A stretch of 64,000 nucleotides of DNA from the NCBI GenBank assembly GCA_910577205.1, contig CAJTMA010000001.1, positions 124,001-188,000 on the forward strand, in the 5' to 3' direction. The notes below the pieces were generated by a model that saw only the letters and a program-made list of their open reading frames with translations, did no database searches and was not told where the DNA came from. The translations under genes were made by a program, and so were the position numbers. This DNA is from an uncultured Alphaproteobacteria bacterium (GTDB taxonomy: Bacteria > Pseudomonadota > Alphaproteobacteria > RF32 > CAG-239). Below are positions 33,442-43,483 of this stretch, one piece after another (the first letter of the stretch is position 1; each line of letters starts with the position of its first letter).

Positions 33442-35352
33442 TTATTTAACTTCTTCAAAGTCAGCGTCAACGACTTTTTCATCGCTACTGCCTGACTGAG
33501 CCTGTCCGGCATCAGCACCGGCTTCCGCGCCGGCTGCACCGGCAGCTTCAGGCTGCTTGTACATAGCTTCGCCAAGTTTCAGAGAAGCCTGCATCAAGCT
33601 TTCGGTTTTTTCCTTAATAACAGCCAGGTCATCGGCTTCAATAGCGGTTTTCAAGGCTTTCAGTTCATCTTCGATTTTGGTTTTCTCTGCCGGGGAAACC
33701 TTATCGCCATGTTCTTTCAAAGTCTTTTCGGTCGCATGAACCAAACCTTCAGCCTGGTTTTTGGCTTCAACCAATTCTTTCTTCTGTTTATCAGCCTGAG
33801 CATTGGCTTCAGCGTCTTTAACCATCTTTTCGATATCTGCGTCAGACAAACCACCGCTGGCCTGAATACGGATAGCCTGTTCTTTGTTGGTTGCTTTATC
33901 TTTAGCAGAAACGTTAACGATACCGTTGGCGTCAATATCAAAGGTTACTTCAATCTGCGGCATACCGCGCGGTGCAGGCGGAATACCGACCAAGTCAAAC
34001 TGTCCGAGCAGCTTGTTGTCTGCTGCCATTTCGCGCTCGCCTTGGAAGACGCGGATGGTTACGGCTGTTTGGCCGTCTTCCGCAGTTGAGAAGACCTGAG
34101 ATTTACGGGTCGGAATAGTGGTGTTGCGGTCAATCAAACGAGTGAAGACACCGCCTAAGGTTTCAATACCCAATGACAACGGGGTAACGTCAAGCAACAG
34201 AACATCTTTGACATCGCCCATCAAAACACCGCCCTGAATGGAAGCGCCGACAGCGACAACTTCATCCGGGTTTACGCCTTTGTGCGGCTCTTTACCAAAG
34301 ATTTCTTTTACTTTTTCCTGTACTTTCGGCATACGGGTCATACCGCCGACCAAAATGACTTCGCTGATTTCATTGGCTTTCAAGCCTGCGTCAGACAAGG
34401 CTTTCTGGCAAGGAGCAACCGTGCGGTCAATCAAATCTTCAACCAGAGATTCCAATTTGGCGCGGGTCAATTTGATGTTCAGGTGTTTCGGACCGGTGGC
34501 ATCTGCGGTAATAAACGGCAGGTTAATTTCGGTCTGAGTGGTTGAGGACAATTCAATTTTGGCTTTTTCAGCAGCTTCTTTCAAGCGTTGCAGAGCCAAA
34601 CGGTCGTTTTTCAAATCAATACCGGATTCTTTCTTAAATTCTTCGGTCAGATATTCAACCAAACGCTGGTCAAAGTCTTCACCGCCCAGGAAAGTATCGC
34701 CGTTGGTGGATTTTACTTCGAACACGCCGTCGCCGATTTCCAGAATGGAAATATCGAAAGTACCGCCGCCCAAGTCATAAACGGCAATCGTGCCGTTGGC
34801 TTTTTTATCCATACCATAGGCCAAAGCCGCAGCAGTCGGTTCGTTGATGATACGCAGAACATCCAAACCGGCGATTTTACCGGCATCTTTGGTTGCCTGA
34901 CGCTGAGAGTCATTGAAGTATGCCGGAACGGTAATAACCGCTTTTTCAATTTTTTCACCGAGATAGCTTTCGGCATATTCTTTGATTTTTTGCAAAACGA
35001 TGGCAGAAATCTGTGACGGCGCATATTTCTGGCCTTTGACTTCAACCCAAGCGTCGCCGTTATCGCCATCAACGATTTTGAAAGGCACAAGTTTCTTGTC
35101 TTTTTCGACTTCCGGCGAATTATAGCGGCGGCCGATTAAGCGCTTAATGGCAAACAAAGTGTTTTCAGGATTGGTAACGGCCTGACGTTTTGCCGGAAAA
35201 CCGACCAGACGCTCGGTGTCGGTAAAAGCTACCATAGACGGCGTGGTGCGTGCGCCTTCAGAGTTTTCAAGAACTTTGGCTTCGCCGCCTTCCATCACTG
35301 CAAAGCAGGAGTTGGTCGTACCCAAGTCAATACCAATAACTTTATTGCTCAT
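33442..35352 (-). CDS. dnaK: Chaperone protein DnaK
   Basis: A 636-aa Hsp70. Nucleotide-binding domain motifs are IGIDLGTTNSC, AVITVPAYFNDSQRQATKDA, INEPTAAALAYG, IAVYDLGGGTFDIS and VGGMTRMPKVQ. The substrate-binding domain has LLLDVTPLSLGIETLGGV, and the tail ends in EEVK. SD AAGGATG lies before the ATG. dnaJ and grpE are not adjacent. The J-domain protein at 242-787 is a possible partner. A sigma32 promoter was not clearly visible. Confidence 0.98.
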   Translation of the reverse strand: MSNKVIGIDLGTTNSCFAVMEGGEAKVLENSEGARTTPSMVAFTDTERLVGFPAKRQAVTNPENTLFAIKRLIGRRYNSPEVEKDKKLVPFKIVDGDNGDAWVEVKGQKYAPSQISAIVLQKIKEYAESYLGEKIEKAVITVPAYFNDSQRQATKDAGKIAGLDVLRIINEPTAAALAYGMDKKANGTIAVYDLGGGTFDISILEIGDGVFEVKSTNGDTFLGGEDFDQRLVEYLTEEFKKESGIDLKNDRLALQRLKEAAEKAKIELSSTTQTEINLPFITADATGPKHLNIKLTRAKLESLVEDLIDRTVAPCQKALSDAGLKANEISEVILVGGMTRMPKVQEKVKEIFGKEPHKGVNPDEVVAVGASIQGGVLMGDVKDVLLLDVTPLSLGIETLGGVFTRLIDRNTTIPTRKSQVFSTAEDGQTAVTIRVFQGEREMAADNKLLGQFDLVGIPPAPRGMPQIEVTFDIDANGIVNVSAKDKATNKEQAIRIQASGGLSDADIEKMVKDAEANAQADKQKKELVEAKNQAEGLVHATEKTLKEHGDKVSPAEKTKIEDELKALKTAIEADDLAVIKEKTESLMQASLKLGEAMYKQPEAAGAAGAEAGADAGQAQSGSSDEKVVDADFEEVK

Positions 35353-35452
35353 GTTTTTTCATCCTTATTGTTGTCTAAAAACGGTATTAAAATATTTCTA
35401 CCAAGTTATATAGGAAGTAGATTAAACAGAAGCAAGACTATATCTTATTTTT

Positions 35453-36421
35453 TTAATATTTTTTCAGTTGTGCGGATGTATGGGCGTTTTTCGCAAGCGC
35501 CAAAGAATAATTTTTTTTGAAACTATCGTCAATTGCTGCCGACAGGCGTTCAACTTCCAAAGTGCAGCGGCCGTTGTTCAAGGGTATTTCCCCGCTACGG
35601 CAGCAATGGATAAAATGGCGGTGCTCATTGGCCAAAGGATTGCCGCCGGAAATTATAAGACTGCCGTTTTTGCGGAGTTCACAAGCAACATAGTCCAATT
35701 GATATAAGTTTCCGATATCATCGCAGATTTCTGCACGACGAACAACTTTATCCTTGCTGACCTGCGCCAACAAATCAACGTCCGCGTTATTTGAGCCTTG
35801 AAATGAAACATGGGCATAACTTTGAAGATTACGCTGAATATCCACTCCAATTTGCAAGCCTTTCATTTCATCGGCTTTGATCCCCGTCAGGTAATGCAAG
35901 ACAGACAAATCATGCGACATTAAATTAGGAACAATAGTCGTATCTGTATTGCTGCCGAAAGACAAAGTTTCACGCACAGCATGATAAGAAGTGACTACCT
36001 GGTTCTTCAGCTCCTTTTTCAAAGCAACAACTGCAGGGTTGAAAACCTCTTGATAACCAATCATCAGGGGTGTCTTATTTTTTTCTGATAAGAGAATAAG
36101 CTCCATGCATTCGTTTTCATTCAGGGCAAAGGGCTTTTCAACCAAGCAAGGGATTCCACGCCCAAGCAGATAAGCAGCATAATGGGCATGATAAGAGGCC
36201 GGGGTGGCAATTATGGCAAGGTTAACCCGTGCAGGGTTGACATCTTCAAGTTGTTTAAAATATCCGGTTTTAAAAATTTCGGCAGCAACGGCAGATGACT
36301 GCGGCGTAGAATTCATAATTCCGACAACTTCAACATCCGCGGCAGCAAATTCGCGCAAAACCTTTAAATGCTTAGCTCCCATGTTTTTACAACCAAAGAT
36401 TGCTGCTTTATATTTTTCCAT
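35453..36421 (-). CDS. Gfo/Idh/MocA-family oxidoreductase
   Basis: A 322-aa NAD(P)-dependent dehydrogenase. The Rossmann motif is in AAIFGCKNMGAKHLKVLRE; the signature Lys is in CLVEKPFAL; the PLMIGYQEVFNP and LMSHDLSVLHYLTG segments are typical. The family oxidises sugars or amino-sugars and related compounds, often in cell-surface sugar synthesis. The substrate cannot be read. It starts 14 nt after the nucleoside phosphorylase-like gene ends on the same strand, so co-transcription is likely. Confidence 0.82.
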   Translation of the reverse strand: MEKYKAAIFGCKNMGAKHLKVLREFAAADVEVVGIMNSTPQSSAVAAEIFKTGYFKQLEDVNPARVNLAIIATPASYHAHYAAYLLGRGIPCLVEKPFALNENECMELILLSEKNKTPLMIGYQEVFNPAVVALKKELKNQVVTSYHAVRETLSFGSNTDTTIVPNLMSHDLSVLHYLTGIKADEMKGLQIGVDIQRNLQSYAHVSFQGSNNADVDLLAQVSKDKVVRRAEICDDIGNLYQLDYVACELRKNGSLIISGGNPLANEHRHFIHCCRSGEIPLNNGRCTLEVERLSAAIDDSFKKNYSLALAKNAHTSAQLKKY

Positions 36422-36435
36422 TTAAGCCCTTTTCG

Positions 36436-37935
36436 TTAGTAATTGCTCGGGCGGCCGGAGATTTCATAGCCGGTATAGCCGTCAACCACCGAGTTGGCAT
36501 AGGCAAAATCCGTGGAGTTGCAGGAATGAATCCGATACAAAGTTTCCCCCTGCTCGACCGTATCGCCCACTTTTTTCAGCAAGTCTAATCCAGCACCGGG
36601 ATATTGCCCCGCCCCTGCCCAAACGCCGATTTTATTAATGCGCGAATTATCGATGGCTTCCACCACGCCGCTGACGTTAGAAACAATATCCCTCGTCAAA
36701 TGCCCAACCTGCGGCTGCGGCGCTTTGCCTTGGGCATGGATGATTTTATTAATCATCTCCAAAGCGCGTCCGGAGGTTAAAATTTCTTTGGCAACTAAAT
36801 ATCCCTGTCCGCCGCGCAATTTGGGATCAAACTCTAATATCCGTCCGGCCAAGAATAAAGATTTCTCCAGCAAATCCTGCGGCGCGTCTTCTTTATTGCG
36901 CAGGACTTTCATCACATCCCGGGCTTCCAGAACCGCGCCAACGCCGTTGCCAATCGGCTCGCTGCCGTCGGTAATGACAACATCAATTTCCATAGACAGC
37001 ATATCGCCGACATATTCTATCAGCTTGCGCAGGCGCATGGCTTCATTGGTGCTTTTGATGCGGGATTTCGGCCCGACCGGAATATCAAGAAGCAAATGCG
37101 TGACACCAGCGGCAAGCTTTATCGCCAAAATGGAAGATGTGATATGTTCCTGCTGAGTCAGTCCGATTTGGCGCTCAACCGAAGAAATCATTTTGCTGGC
37201 CGCGGCTATATTTAATCCGTCATAGCAGGCAACTGCCGCACGGTTTTCTTTTACCAGTTTCTTAAATGTTTTATCATCAATGTCAACATTGGTCAGCACG
37301 CTCATGGTGTCGGCTACGCCGGCGCAGGAAGTCAGCGATCGAGAAGCTGTTTTGGGAATAGGTAGGCCGTAAGCACCGACAATTGCCGTAATGATAATGT
37401 CGGTCTTATTGCCGGGCACGCCGCCCAGGCAATGGTGATCAACAACTATTCCTTCGTTGTCCCAGTGAAAAACATTGTCCCCGACCAGCGCTTCGGTCAT
37501 CGACAGGACTTCCGGCGCACTCATGAATGAGCCGCTGGCAACCAGAAACGAGGCAATGTCCATATTGGAGTAGCGTTTAGCCGTGATGTCATTGATGATG
37601 GAGCTGTATTCGCCGGAGCTTAAAATATTGCCGGCAATTTTGCGTTTGACCGAAGCTAAGCTCGGCGGCGGCGTCGACAGCGAAATCGACAGGTTCGCCC
37701 CCTCGGGCAAGTTGATTTGTTTAAAGGCTTCGTTGTTTAAGGCAATTTCTGTCGGCTTAACCAGTTTGGCATCATCGACAACCTGCAAAAAAGCATAGAC
37801 TGGCTTAACGCCGCCGTGGATTTCTATTTTAGTCAGCGTCGAGATGTCATCAACTTTATAGGCCGCGCAATCTTTATGCAAATAAGCCAGATTTTCGTTA
37901 AATGAGCTTAACGGAAGATGTTTTAAACTCAGCAT
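36436..37935 (-). CDS. Thymidine/AMP-phosphorylase family protein
   Basis: A 499-aa protein of the thymidine phosphorylase superfamily. The glycosyl-transferase III core has HHCLGGVPGNKTDIIITAIV and PKTASRSLTSCAGVADTMSVL, with a C-terminal sandwich domain (VSGVVEAIDNSRINKIGVWAGAG, GDTVEQGETLYRIH). It has the extra N-terminal region of about 80 residues found in AMP phosphorylases and their bacterial relatives, which makes it longer than typical DeoA (about 440). It phosphorolyses a nucleoside or NMP. Which one is uncertain, so no symbol is given. Confidence 0.82.
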   Translation of the reverse strand: MLSLKHLPLSSFNENLAYLHKDCAAYKVDDISTLTKIEIHGGVKPVYAFLQVVDDAKLVKPTEIALNNEAFKQINLPEGANLSISLSTPPPSLASVKRKIAGNILSSGEYSSIINDITAKRYSNMDIASFLVASGSFMSAPEVLSMTEALVGDNVFHWDNEGIVVDHHCLGGVPGNKTDIIITAIVGAYGLPIPKTASRSLTSCAGVADTMSVLTNVDIDDKTFKKLVKENRAAVACYDGLNIAAASKMISSVERQIGLTQQEHITSSILAIKLAAGVTHLLLDIPVGPKSRIKSTNEAMRLRKLIEYVGDMLSMEIDVVITDGSEPIGNGVGAVLEARDVMKVLRNKEDAPQDLLEKSLFLAGRILEFDPKLRGGQGYLVAKEILTSGRALEMINKIIHAQGKAPQPQVGHLTRDIVSNVSGVVEAIDNSRINKIGVWAGAGQYPGAGLDLLKKVGDTVEQGETLYRIHSCNSTDFAYANSVVDGYTGYEISGRPSNY

Positions 37936-38017
37936 GACAAAGCCTCACGGTTAACAGTCGTAAAATTTTACTAAATATATGGCTATTGTGGTTTATGTTT
38001 CGTTAATATGCAAGTTT

Positions 38018-40795
38018 TTAATGCGCTTCGGCCCAATTGTCGCCCACACCGACTTCGGCAATAAACGGCACTTCATAATTAACAACATTCTGCATACTTT
38101 GTTTAATCAGTTCAGAAACAGCAGCCACTTCTTCTTCCGGCGCTTCAAAAACCAGTTCGTCGTGCACTTGCAACAGCATACGGGTTTTGAAACCACCGGC
38201 TTTTAATGCTTTAAATACAGTGTTCATCGCCATTTTGATAATATCGGCAGCACCGCCTTGTATCGGCGCATTGATTGCGGCGCGCTCGGCGTTCATGGCC
38301 AGGCGTTTGTTTTTATCATTAATGCCATTGACCGTACATTTGCGGCCGAACGGTGTCAGGACATAGCCGTTCTTGCGAGCAAACTGAATAGTGTCATCCA
38401 TATATTGCTTGATTTCGGGCATTTCACGGAAATAAGCATCAATATAAGCTTTGGCTTCCTCGTTACTGACATCAATCTGTTTTGCCAAACCAAACTGGGA
38501 AATGCCGTAGACAATGCCGAAATTAATCGCTTTGGCGTGGCGGCGCTGGTTTGGCGTTACTTCATTCAGCGGCACGCCGAAAACACGGGAAGCCGTGGCG
38601 GCATGAATATCCTGATTTTCGGCAAAAGAATGTTTCAGCCCCTTTACATCCGCAACCACCGCCAGCAAGCGCAGCTCAACCTGTGAATAGTCTGAGGCAA
38701 TAATCTTATGTCCCGGTTTGGCAATAAAGCTTTCACGGATTTTCTTTCCCTCTTCGCTGCGAATGGGAATATTTTGCAGGTTGGGATTGTTAGAAGCCAA
38801 ACGCCCGGTTGAGGTATTAATCTGATTATAGGTGGTGTGCACGCGGTCTTGCTTATCAAGCAGAGCCAGCAAAGCGTCGGTATAGGTTGATTTGAGTTTG
38901 CTCAATGCCCGCCAATCCAGAATTTTGGCGGCAAGCTCATTGCCTTCGGCAGCCAAATCTTCCAAAATATCTGCGCCGGTTTGCCAAGCACCGGTCGGGG
39001 TTTTCTTGCCTTTAGCCCCGAGTTTGCTAAACAAAATATCGCCGATTTGTTTGGGTGAACCTAAGTTAAATTCTTCGCCGGCTAAACGGTAGCTTTGCTG
39101 CTCATAATCACGCATTTTTAATTCAAAATCGCGGCTTAAACCTTGCAGCGCTTTGGTATTGACGCAAATTCCCGCATCTTCCATTGATTTGAGAATATTA
39201 ATCAGCGGGCGGTCTAAATCTTCATACACGCTGACCTGGTGCTCGGCAAACAGGCGCGGCTTGAATAACTGATAAAGCCGCAAGGTATAATCAGCATCCT
39301 CAGCAGCATATTCCAAGGCCTTATCCAAATCAACTTTATCAAAGGTTATTTTATTTTTGCCGCTGCCGCAAACTTCTTCATAGGCAATCATTTTATGGTC
39401 TAAATAAAGCTTTGCCAATTCATCCAGCCCATGGCCGTGCTCGGTACCGTTCAGAACATATGACAATACGGCAGTATCGTCTATAGGTTCGACAAGGGTG
39501 TCCTCGCCCCAGACTTGTTCCATAAAATGCAAATCAAATTTGATATTATGGCCGATTTTCAGAATAGATTTGCTGGTAAACAGCGGTTTGAGGATTTTTG
39601 ACACCTGTTCAAAGCTTAATTGCGGTGCCAGCGGGCTTTGCTGCTCGCTAAACAAATCCAGATTTTCGCCTGACGGCAGGCCGCAGAGATGACCTAACGG
39701 CACATAACAAGCTTCTCCCGGCGCGGCCGATAGCGAAAAGCCGACAATTTCATCAAACTGCGGATTTAGCCCGTTCGTTTCCGTATCAAATGCAACATAT
39801 CCGGCCTGACGTATTTTATCTGCCCAGCGTCTTAAGCCGGCTTCGTTTTGAATAAGTTCATAGTGGGTTTCAATCTCGGGCACTGCCGGTTTAAATACAG
39901 TGTTATCTTCTCCGTCCGGCAAGCTTAAACATTGTTCAGCCACCCATTTTTCGACCCGCGGGCGGATAGAATTAAAGCCATAGCGGGCAACAAAATCCAA
40001 CATGGTTTGCAAGTCCGGTTTCCGGCAGGCAAATTCTTCTATGTCGTGCATTACCGGAACATCCGGCTTTAATGTAACCAGCTGCAAAGATATTCTGGCT
40101 TTATCGGCATTTTCAATCAAGGTTTCGCGGCGCTTGTTTTGTTTGATTTCCGGCGCGCGGGCTAAAACCTCTTCCAGCGAGCCAAACTGGTTAATCAATT
40201 CCGCCGCGGTTTTCAATCCAATGCCGGGAACGCCGGGAATATTATCCGTGCTGTCGCCCGCCAAAGCCTGGACATCAACCACTTTATCCGGATAAACGCC
40301 GAATTTCTCCTTAACATCTTCCGGCGTAAAATATTTGTCTTTCATCGGGTCAAAAAATTCTACCCCCGGGCGGATAAGCTGCATTAAATCTTTGTCAGCG
40401 GAGATAACCGTTACCTCGTAGCCCTCTTTTAAAGCCTTATCGGCATAAGTGGCTATCAGGTCGTCTGCTTCATAGCCTTCCATATCCAGATAATGCAGGT
40501 TCAGCTTCTCCACTGCCTGATGGATAATGTCAAACTGGGGAATCAAATCCTCAGGGATTTCCTTGCGCGTCCCTTTATAATCGGGAAAAATATCATTGCG
40601 AAAATTCTGGCGCTTGGCATCAAACAACACCAGCGAGTAATCGCATTTGATTTTCTGAGTGAGGCGCATGAACATATTCGTAAAGCCGTAAACGGCATTA
40701 ACCGGAATTCCGTCCGGGCTGGTTAATGGCGGCAAAGCATAGAACGCCCGGAAAATATAACCAGAACCGTCAATTAAACATATTCTTTTGCTCAT
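38018..40795 (-). CDS. polA: DNA polymerase I
   Basis: A 925-aa polymerase for Okazaki fragment and repair synthesis. The 5'-3' exonuclease domain (about 1-290: LIDGSGYIFRAFYALPPL, EGYEADDLIATYA, GDSTDNIPGVPGIG), the proofreading domain (YVAFDTETNGLNPQFDEIVG; Asp and Glu retained) and the polymerase domain (SDYSQVELRLLA, RRHAKAINFGIVYGIS, LLQVHDELVFEAP) are all intact. The ORF stands alone in the operon, with the phosphorylase-like gene downstream. Confidence 0.97.
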   Translation of the reverse strand: MSKRICLIDGSGYIFRAFYALPPLTSPDGIPVNAVYGFTNMFMRLTQKIKCDYSLVLFDAKRQNFRNDIFPDYKGTRKEIPEDLIPQFDIIHQAVEKLNLHYLDMEGYEADDLIATYADKALKEGYEVTVISADKDLMQLIRPGVEFFDPMKDKYFTPEDVKEKFGVYPDKVVDVQALAGDSTDNIPGVPGIGLKTAAELINQFGSLEEVLARAPEIKQNKRRETLIENADKARISLQLVTLKPDVPVMHDIEEFACRKPDLQTMLDFVARYGFNSIRPRVEKWVAEQCLSLPDGEDNTVFKPAVPEIETHYELIQNEAGLRRWADKIRQAGYVAFDTETNGLNPQFDEIVGFSLSAAPGEACYVPLGHLCGLPSGENLDLFSEQQSPLAPQLSFEQVSKILKPLFTSKSILKIGHNIKFDLHFMEQVWGEDTLVEPIDDTAVLSYVLNGTEHGHGLDELAKLYLDHKMIAYEEVCGSGKNKITFDKVDLDKALEYAAEDADYTLRLYQLFKPRLFAEHQVSVYEDLDRPLINILKSMEDAGICVNTKALQGLSRDFELKMRDYEQQSYRLAGEEFNLGSPKQIGDILFSKLGAKGKKTPTGAWQTGADILEDLAAEGNELAAKILDWRALSKLKSTYTDALLALLDKQDRVHTTYNQINTSTGRLASNNPNLQNIPIRSEEGKKIRESFIAKPGHKIIASDYSQVELRLLAVVADVKGLKHSFAENQDIHAATASRVFGVPLNEVTPNQRRHAKAINFGIVYGISQFGLAKQIDVSNEEAKAYIDAYFREMPEIKQYMDDTIQFARKNGYVLTPFGRKCTVNGINDKNKRLAMNAERAAINAPIQGGAADIIKMAMNTVFKALKAGGFKTRMLLQVHDELVFEAPEEEVAAVSELIKQSMQNVVNYEVPFIAEVGVGDNWAEAH

Positions 40796-40917
40796 GATTT
40801 TGTTTCTTTCCCCGATAATTTATTTGGTAAGAATATATACTGCTTTTAGCAAAATACCAAGTCATAAGCATCATCTTGGGGAGAAACCGGCAGCGCAAGA
40901 AGTTTATGCACTTTAAG

Positions 40918-40948
40918 ACAAACCCCGGAAGATTATTCCGGGGTTTGT
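40918..40948 (-). terminator. Terminator of RHH gene
   Basis: ACAAACCCCGGAA (40918-40930) and TTCCGGGGTTTGT (40936-40948) are perfect inverted repeats just after the RHH gene stop. Confidence 0.75.
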
Positions 40949-40956
40949 GCGAATAC

Positions 40957-41157
40957 TTATTCTGCGGCGGAGAAAAAGAAAGAACGCTCCAGAGATGAAA
41001 CACTATTCAAATCAGTATTGTAAACGTCTTCGCAGTTTTCGACATATTCAGCCACAGCCAGTTCAAGGCTGTCTTCGACCGTGCGCCCGCTTTTAAGCGA
41101 CAAGCTTTGCAGTTTTTTATATAATTCCGCCGGGAGGGTTACTGATATATCAGACAT
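40957..41157 (-). CDS. Small ribbon-helix-helix (CopG/Arc-like) protein
   Basis: A 66-aa protein. Residues 2-45 (SDISVTLPAELYKKLQSLSL, then KSGRTVEDSLELAVAEYVEN) give a strand-helix-helix pattern like CopG-type transcription factors or antitoxins. The tail is acidic and ends in SFFFSAAE. No toxin gene is next to it; the neighbours are polA (minus) and PBP1A (plus, divergent). It could regulate PBP1A or itself. I prefer the second Met as start. Moderate certainty. Confidence 0.65.
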   Translation of the reverse strand: MSDISVTLPAELYKKLQSLSLKSGRTVEDSLELAVAEYVENCEDVYNTDLNSVSSLERSFFFSAAE

Positions 41158-41236
41158 CAATTTTCCTTTAACTTCTTTGTGATAAGTTATGGTTTAGTTT
41201 TAAGATATTTTGCGAATCGGCGCAAGGGCTTATGTG

Positions 41237-43048
41237 ATGGCGAAAGTTACCAAGAAAAAGAAAACCGTAAAAAAAAGAAAAAAAAGAGAGTCAAAACAAA
41301 GAGTTGAGAATCGGCGGCTGCTCTTAAAGTTTATTGCGGCGCTGGTGATAACTTTTGCAGCCTGTCTGCTGTATTGTTTTCTGACCCTGCCGGATATTGA
41401 ACAGGCTGTTTCGCGCACCAGACAGCCCTCCACGACCATTACCGCAGAAAACGGCAATGAAGTCGCGACTTATGGGCAGATTTATTCCGCAGTGGTTATG
41501 CCCGACTATTTGCCGAAGCACGCGACAGAAGCGATTATTGCCACAGAAGACCGGCGGTTTTATCATCATTTCGGGTTTGACGTTATCGCTTTCACCCGGG
41601 CGATGGCCGTTAACCTCATTAAAGGGCGCTATGCCCAAGGCGGCAGCACGATTACGCAGCAGGTTGCCAAAAACCTGTTTTTAACGCCTAATAAAAATAT
41701 CAAACGCAAAGTTCAGGAATTGCTGCTGGCTTTTTGGCTGGAACACAAATTCACCAAACAACAGATTATGGCGCTTTATTTGAACCGGGTATATCTCGGG
41801 GCGGGAACTTACGGCATAGAAGCGGCAGCCAATAAATATTTTCAGAAAACTTCTGCGGATTTAAACTTAAAGGAAGCGGCTATTCTTGCCGGAATGCTTA
41901 AAGCCCCGACACGTTATAATCCGGCGGCAAATCCGGAACAGGCCGAAAAACGGGCAAGAATTGTTTTGCAAAATATGGTGGATGAAGGCTATATCAGCGA
42001 GGCTGAACGGCAAAAGGCTCTGAATATGCCAACCGGCGCGTTGATATCCGATAAAGTCGAGGGCGGAAAATATTTTGCTGACTGGGTTTATAATGACGTC
42101 AACGCCTATATCGGCGAGCGGGAAAATGATATTTATGTTTATACAACCCTTGACCAGCATATTCAGGAAGCCGCGGATAAAATTCTGACGGAAAGCATTA
42201 AAGCCAACAAAAATAAAAATGTTACCCAAGGGGCGATAGTCGTTTTAGATAAATCAGGCGGCGTTAAAGCTTTAATCGGCGGTGTCAATTATCAAAAAAG
42301 CCAATTTAACAGGGCTATTCATGCCTTGCGGCAGCCAGGGTCGTCATTTAAGACTTTTGTTTATCTGACGGCGCTGCAAAACGGCTATAAACCAAGCGAT
42401 ATCATCGGTGATTTTCCGATAAGTATCGGCGATTGGCAGCCGGAAAACATCGACAAGAAATATCACGGCGAAGTCAGCCTGACCGAAGCTTTGGCAAAGT
42501 CTTACAATCTGGCAACTATTAATCTGGCGCAGTCGCTTTCTAAGTCTGAAATTATCCGAACCGCTCAAAAAATGGGCATTACCACCCCTATTCAAAATAC
42601 GCCGTCTTTGGCTTTGGGGGCTTTTGAGGTTAAGGTTATCGATATGGCCGTGGCTTATTCGGCGATTGCCAATGGCGGCTATGCGACTTGGCCTTATGCC
42701 ATTAAAGAAATTTACAGCCGTGACGGCTATCAACTGTATATGCGCGAAAATGACGACAACAATCAAATTCTTGACCGCCGGGCAGTTAAAGACATGGCAA
42801 AAATGCTGGAGCGCGTTATCCAAACCGGAACGGGGCGCAAAGCCAAACTGCCGTTTTTTGCTGCCGGAAAAACAGGAACATCACAAGATTACCGCGACGC
42901 GTGGTTTGTCGGCTTCACGGATAAATATATTGCCGCGGTATGGGTGGGCAATGACGATAATTCACCCATGAAAAAAGTCGGCGGAAGCTCTCTGCCTGCT
43001 GAAATCTGGCGCAAAGTCATGCTGGCGGCTCATGAAAACCACGACTGA
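41237..43048 (+). CDS. Penicillin-binding protein 1A (bifunctional)
   Basis: From the ATG at 41237 (SD AAGGG) the protein has about 603 aa. A very basic N-terminus (KVTKKKKTVKKRKKRESK) precedes a membrane anchor (about 29-50). The GT51 glycosyltransferase has ATEDRRFYHHFGFD (catalytic Glu about 104), QGGSTITQQVAKN and EILxxYLNR-like ALYLNRVYLG. The transpeptidase has PGSSFKTFVY (SxxK Ser), SYN and GKTGTSQ. It polymerises and crosslinks peptidoglycan at the inner membrane. It is shorter than E. coli PBP1A, as in many Alphaproteobacteria. Confidence 0.92.
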   Translation: MAKVTKKKKTVKKRKKRESKQRVENRRLLLKFIAALVITFAACLLYCFLTLPDIEQAVSRTRQPSTTITAENGNEVATYGQIYSAVVMPDYLPKHATEAIIATEDRRFYHHFGFDVIAFTRAMAVNLIKGRYAQGGSTITQQVAKNLFLTPNKNIKRKVQELLLAFWLEHKFTKQQIMALYLNRVYLGAGTYGIEAAANKYFQKTSADLNLKEAAILAGMLKAPTRYNPAANPEQAEKRARIVLQNMVDEGYISEAERQKALNMPTGALISDKVEGGKYFADWVYNDVNAYIGERENDIYVYTTLDQHIQEAADKILTESIKANKNKNVTQGAIVVLDKSGGVKALIGGVNYQKSQFNRAIHALRQPGSSFKTFVYLTALQNGYKPSDIIGDFPISIGDWQPENIDKKYHGEVSLTEALAKSYNLATINLAQSLSKSEIIRTAQKMGITTPIQNTPSLALGAFEVKVIDMAVAYSAIANGGYATWPYAIKEIYSRDGYQLYMRENDDNNQILDRRAVKDMAKMLERVIQTGTGRKAKLPFFAAGKTGTSQDYRDAWFVGFTDKYIAAVWVGNDDNSPMKKVGGSSLPAEIWRKVMLAAHENHD

Positions 43049-43063
43049 TACTAATTGTAAAAC

Positions 43064-43095
43064 AAAACCGTCCGGCGGATAAACCGGACGGTTTT
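43064..43095 (-). terminator. Terminator of RNA-XRE cassette copy 1
   Basis: AAAACCGTCCGG (43064-43075) pairs with CCGGACGGTTTT (43084-43095). On the minus strand it ends in TTTTGTTTTA, so it serves the cassette. The same hairpin ends copy 2 (51070-51102). Confidence 0.82.
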
Positions 43096-43197
43096 CAGAT
43101 GACGGTAAGCTGTGCCTTATTTTGAAAGTTCAGTTATCCGCTTTGCCGCAATCCGTCCCCGAAAATTCTCTCACTTTTTTCAGGGATAAAAACTTTA
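43096..43197 (-). other. Conserved 3' region of cassette copy 1 with hairpin
   Basis: Between the XRE stop and the terminator lie about 100 nt that are nearly the same as 50969-51069. They include a hairpin (arms 43156-43165 and 43177-43186). In copy 1 one pair is G-U on the minus strand where copy 2 has G-C, so the structure fits the cassette strand but not the opposite one. Confidence 0.6.
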
Positions 43198-43449
43198 TCA
43201 GGCTTCCAAAACCACGCTGACATTAAGCTGATAATAGTCCAGCAGATAACCGATATCCATATTGGTTATGGCGGCGCGTCCGCTTTCGATTTTCTCTAGA
43301 CTTTTAAAGTTGACTTTGGTTTCGCGGCAGACTTGCTCCCGGCTGATGTTGCGCTGCGAGCGTATCATTAGCAGCCAAATGCCGAGCGTCCGCCCGATGG
43401 TGGTTTGCAAATCTTTGGGTGTGATTTGCAGCGTTACTTTTTCTAACAT
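43198..43449 (-). CDS. XRE-family regulator of the RNA-XRE cassette, copy 1
   Basis: An 83-aa helix-turn-helix protein (HTH about 22-75: IWLLMIRSQRNISREQVCRE, then KSLEKIESGRAAITN and DIGYLLDYYQLNV). The N-terminal VTLQITPKDLQTTI may be a dimerisation strand. It differs from copy 2 (50717-50968) at three residues only (27, 46, 48). GGAG SD. It is transcribed left, away from the RNA gene of the same cassette. No enzymatic partner is adjacent, so it is probably a stand-alone regulator. Confidence 0.88.
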   Translation of the reverse strand: MLEKVTLQITPKDLQTTIGRTLGIWLLMIRSQRNISREQVCRETKVNFKSLEKIESGRAAITNMDIGYLLDYYQLNVSVVLEA

Positions 43450-43483
43450 TCCAAGCTCCTGTTTTGTTTTGGGATATCATAAA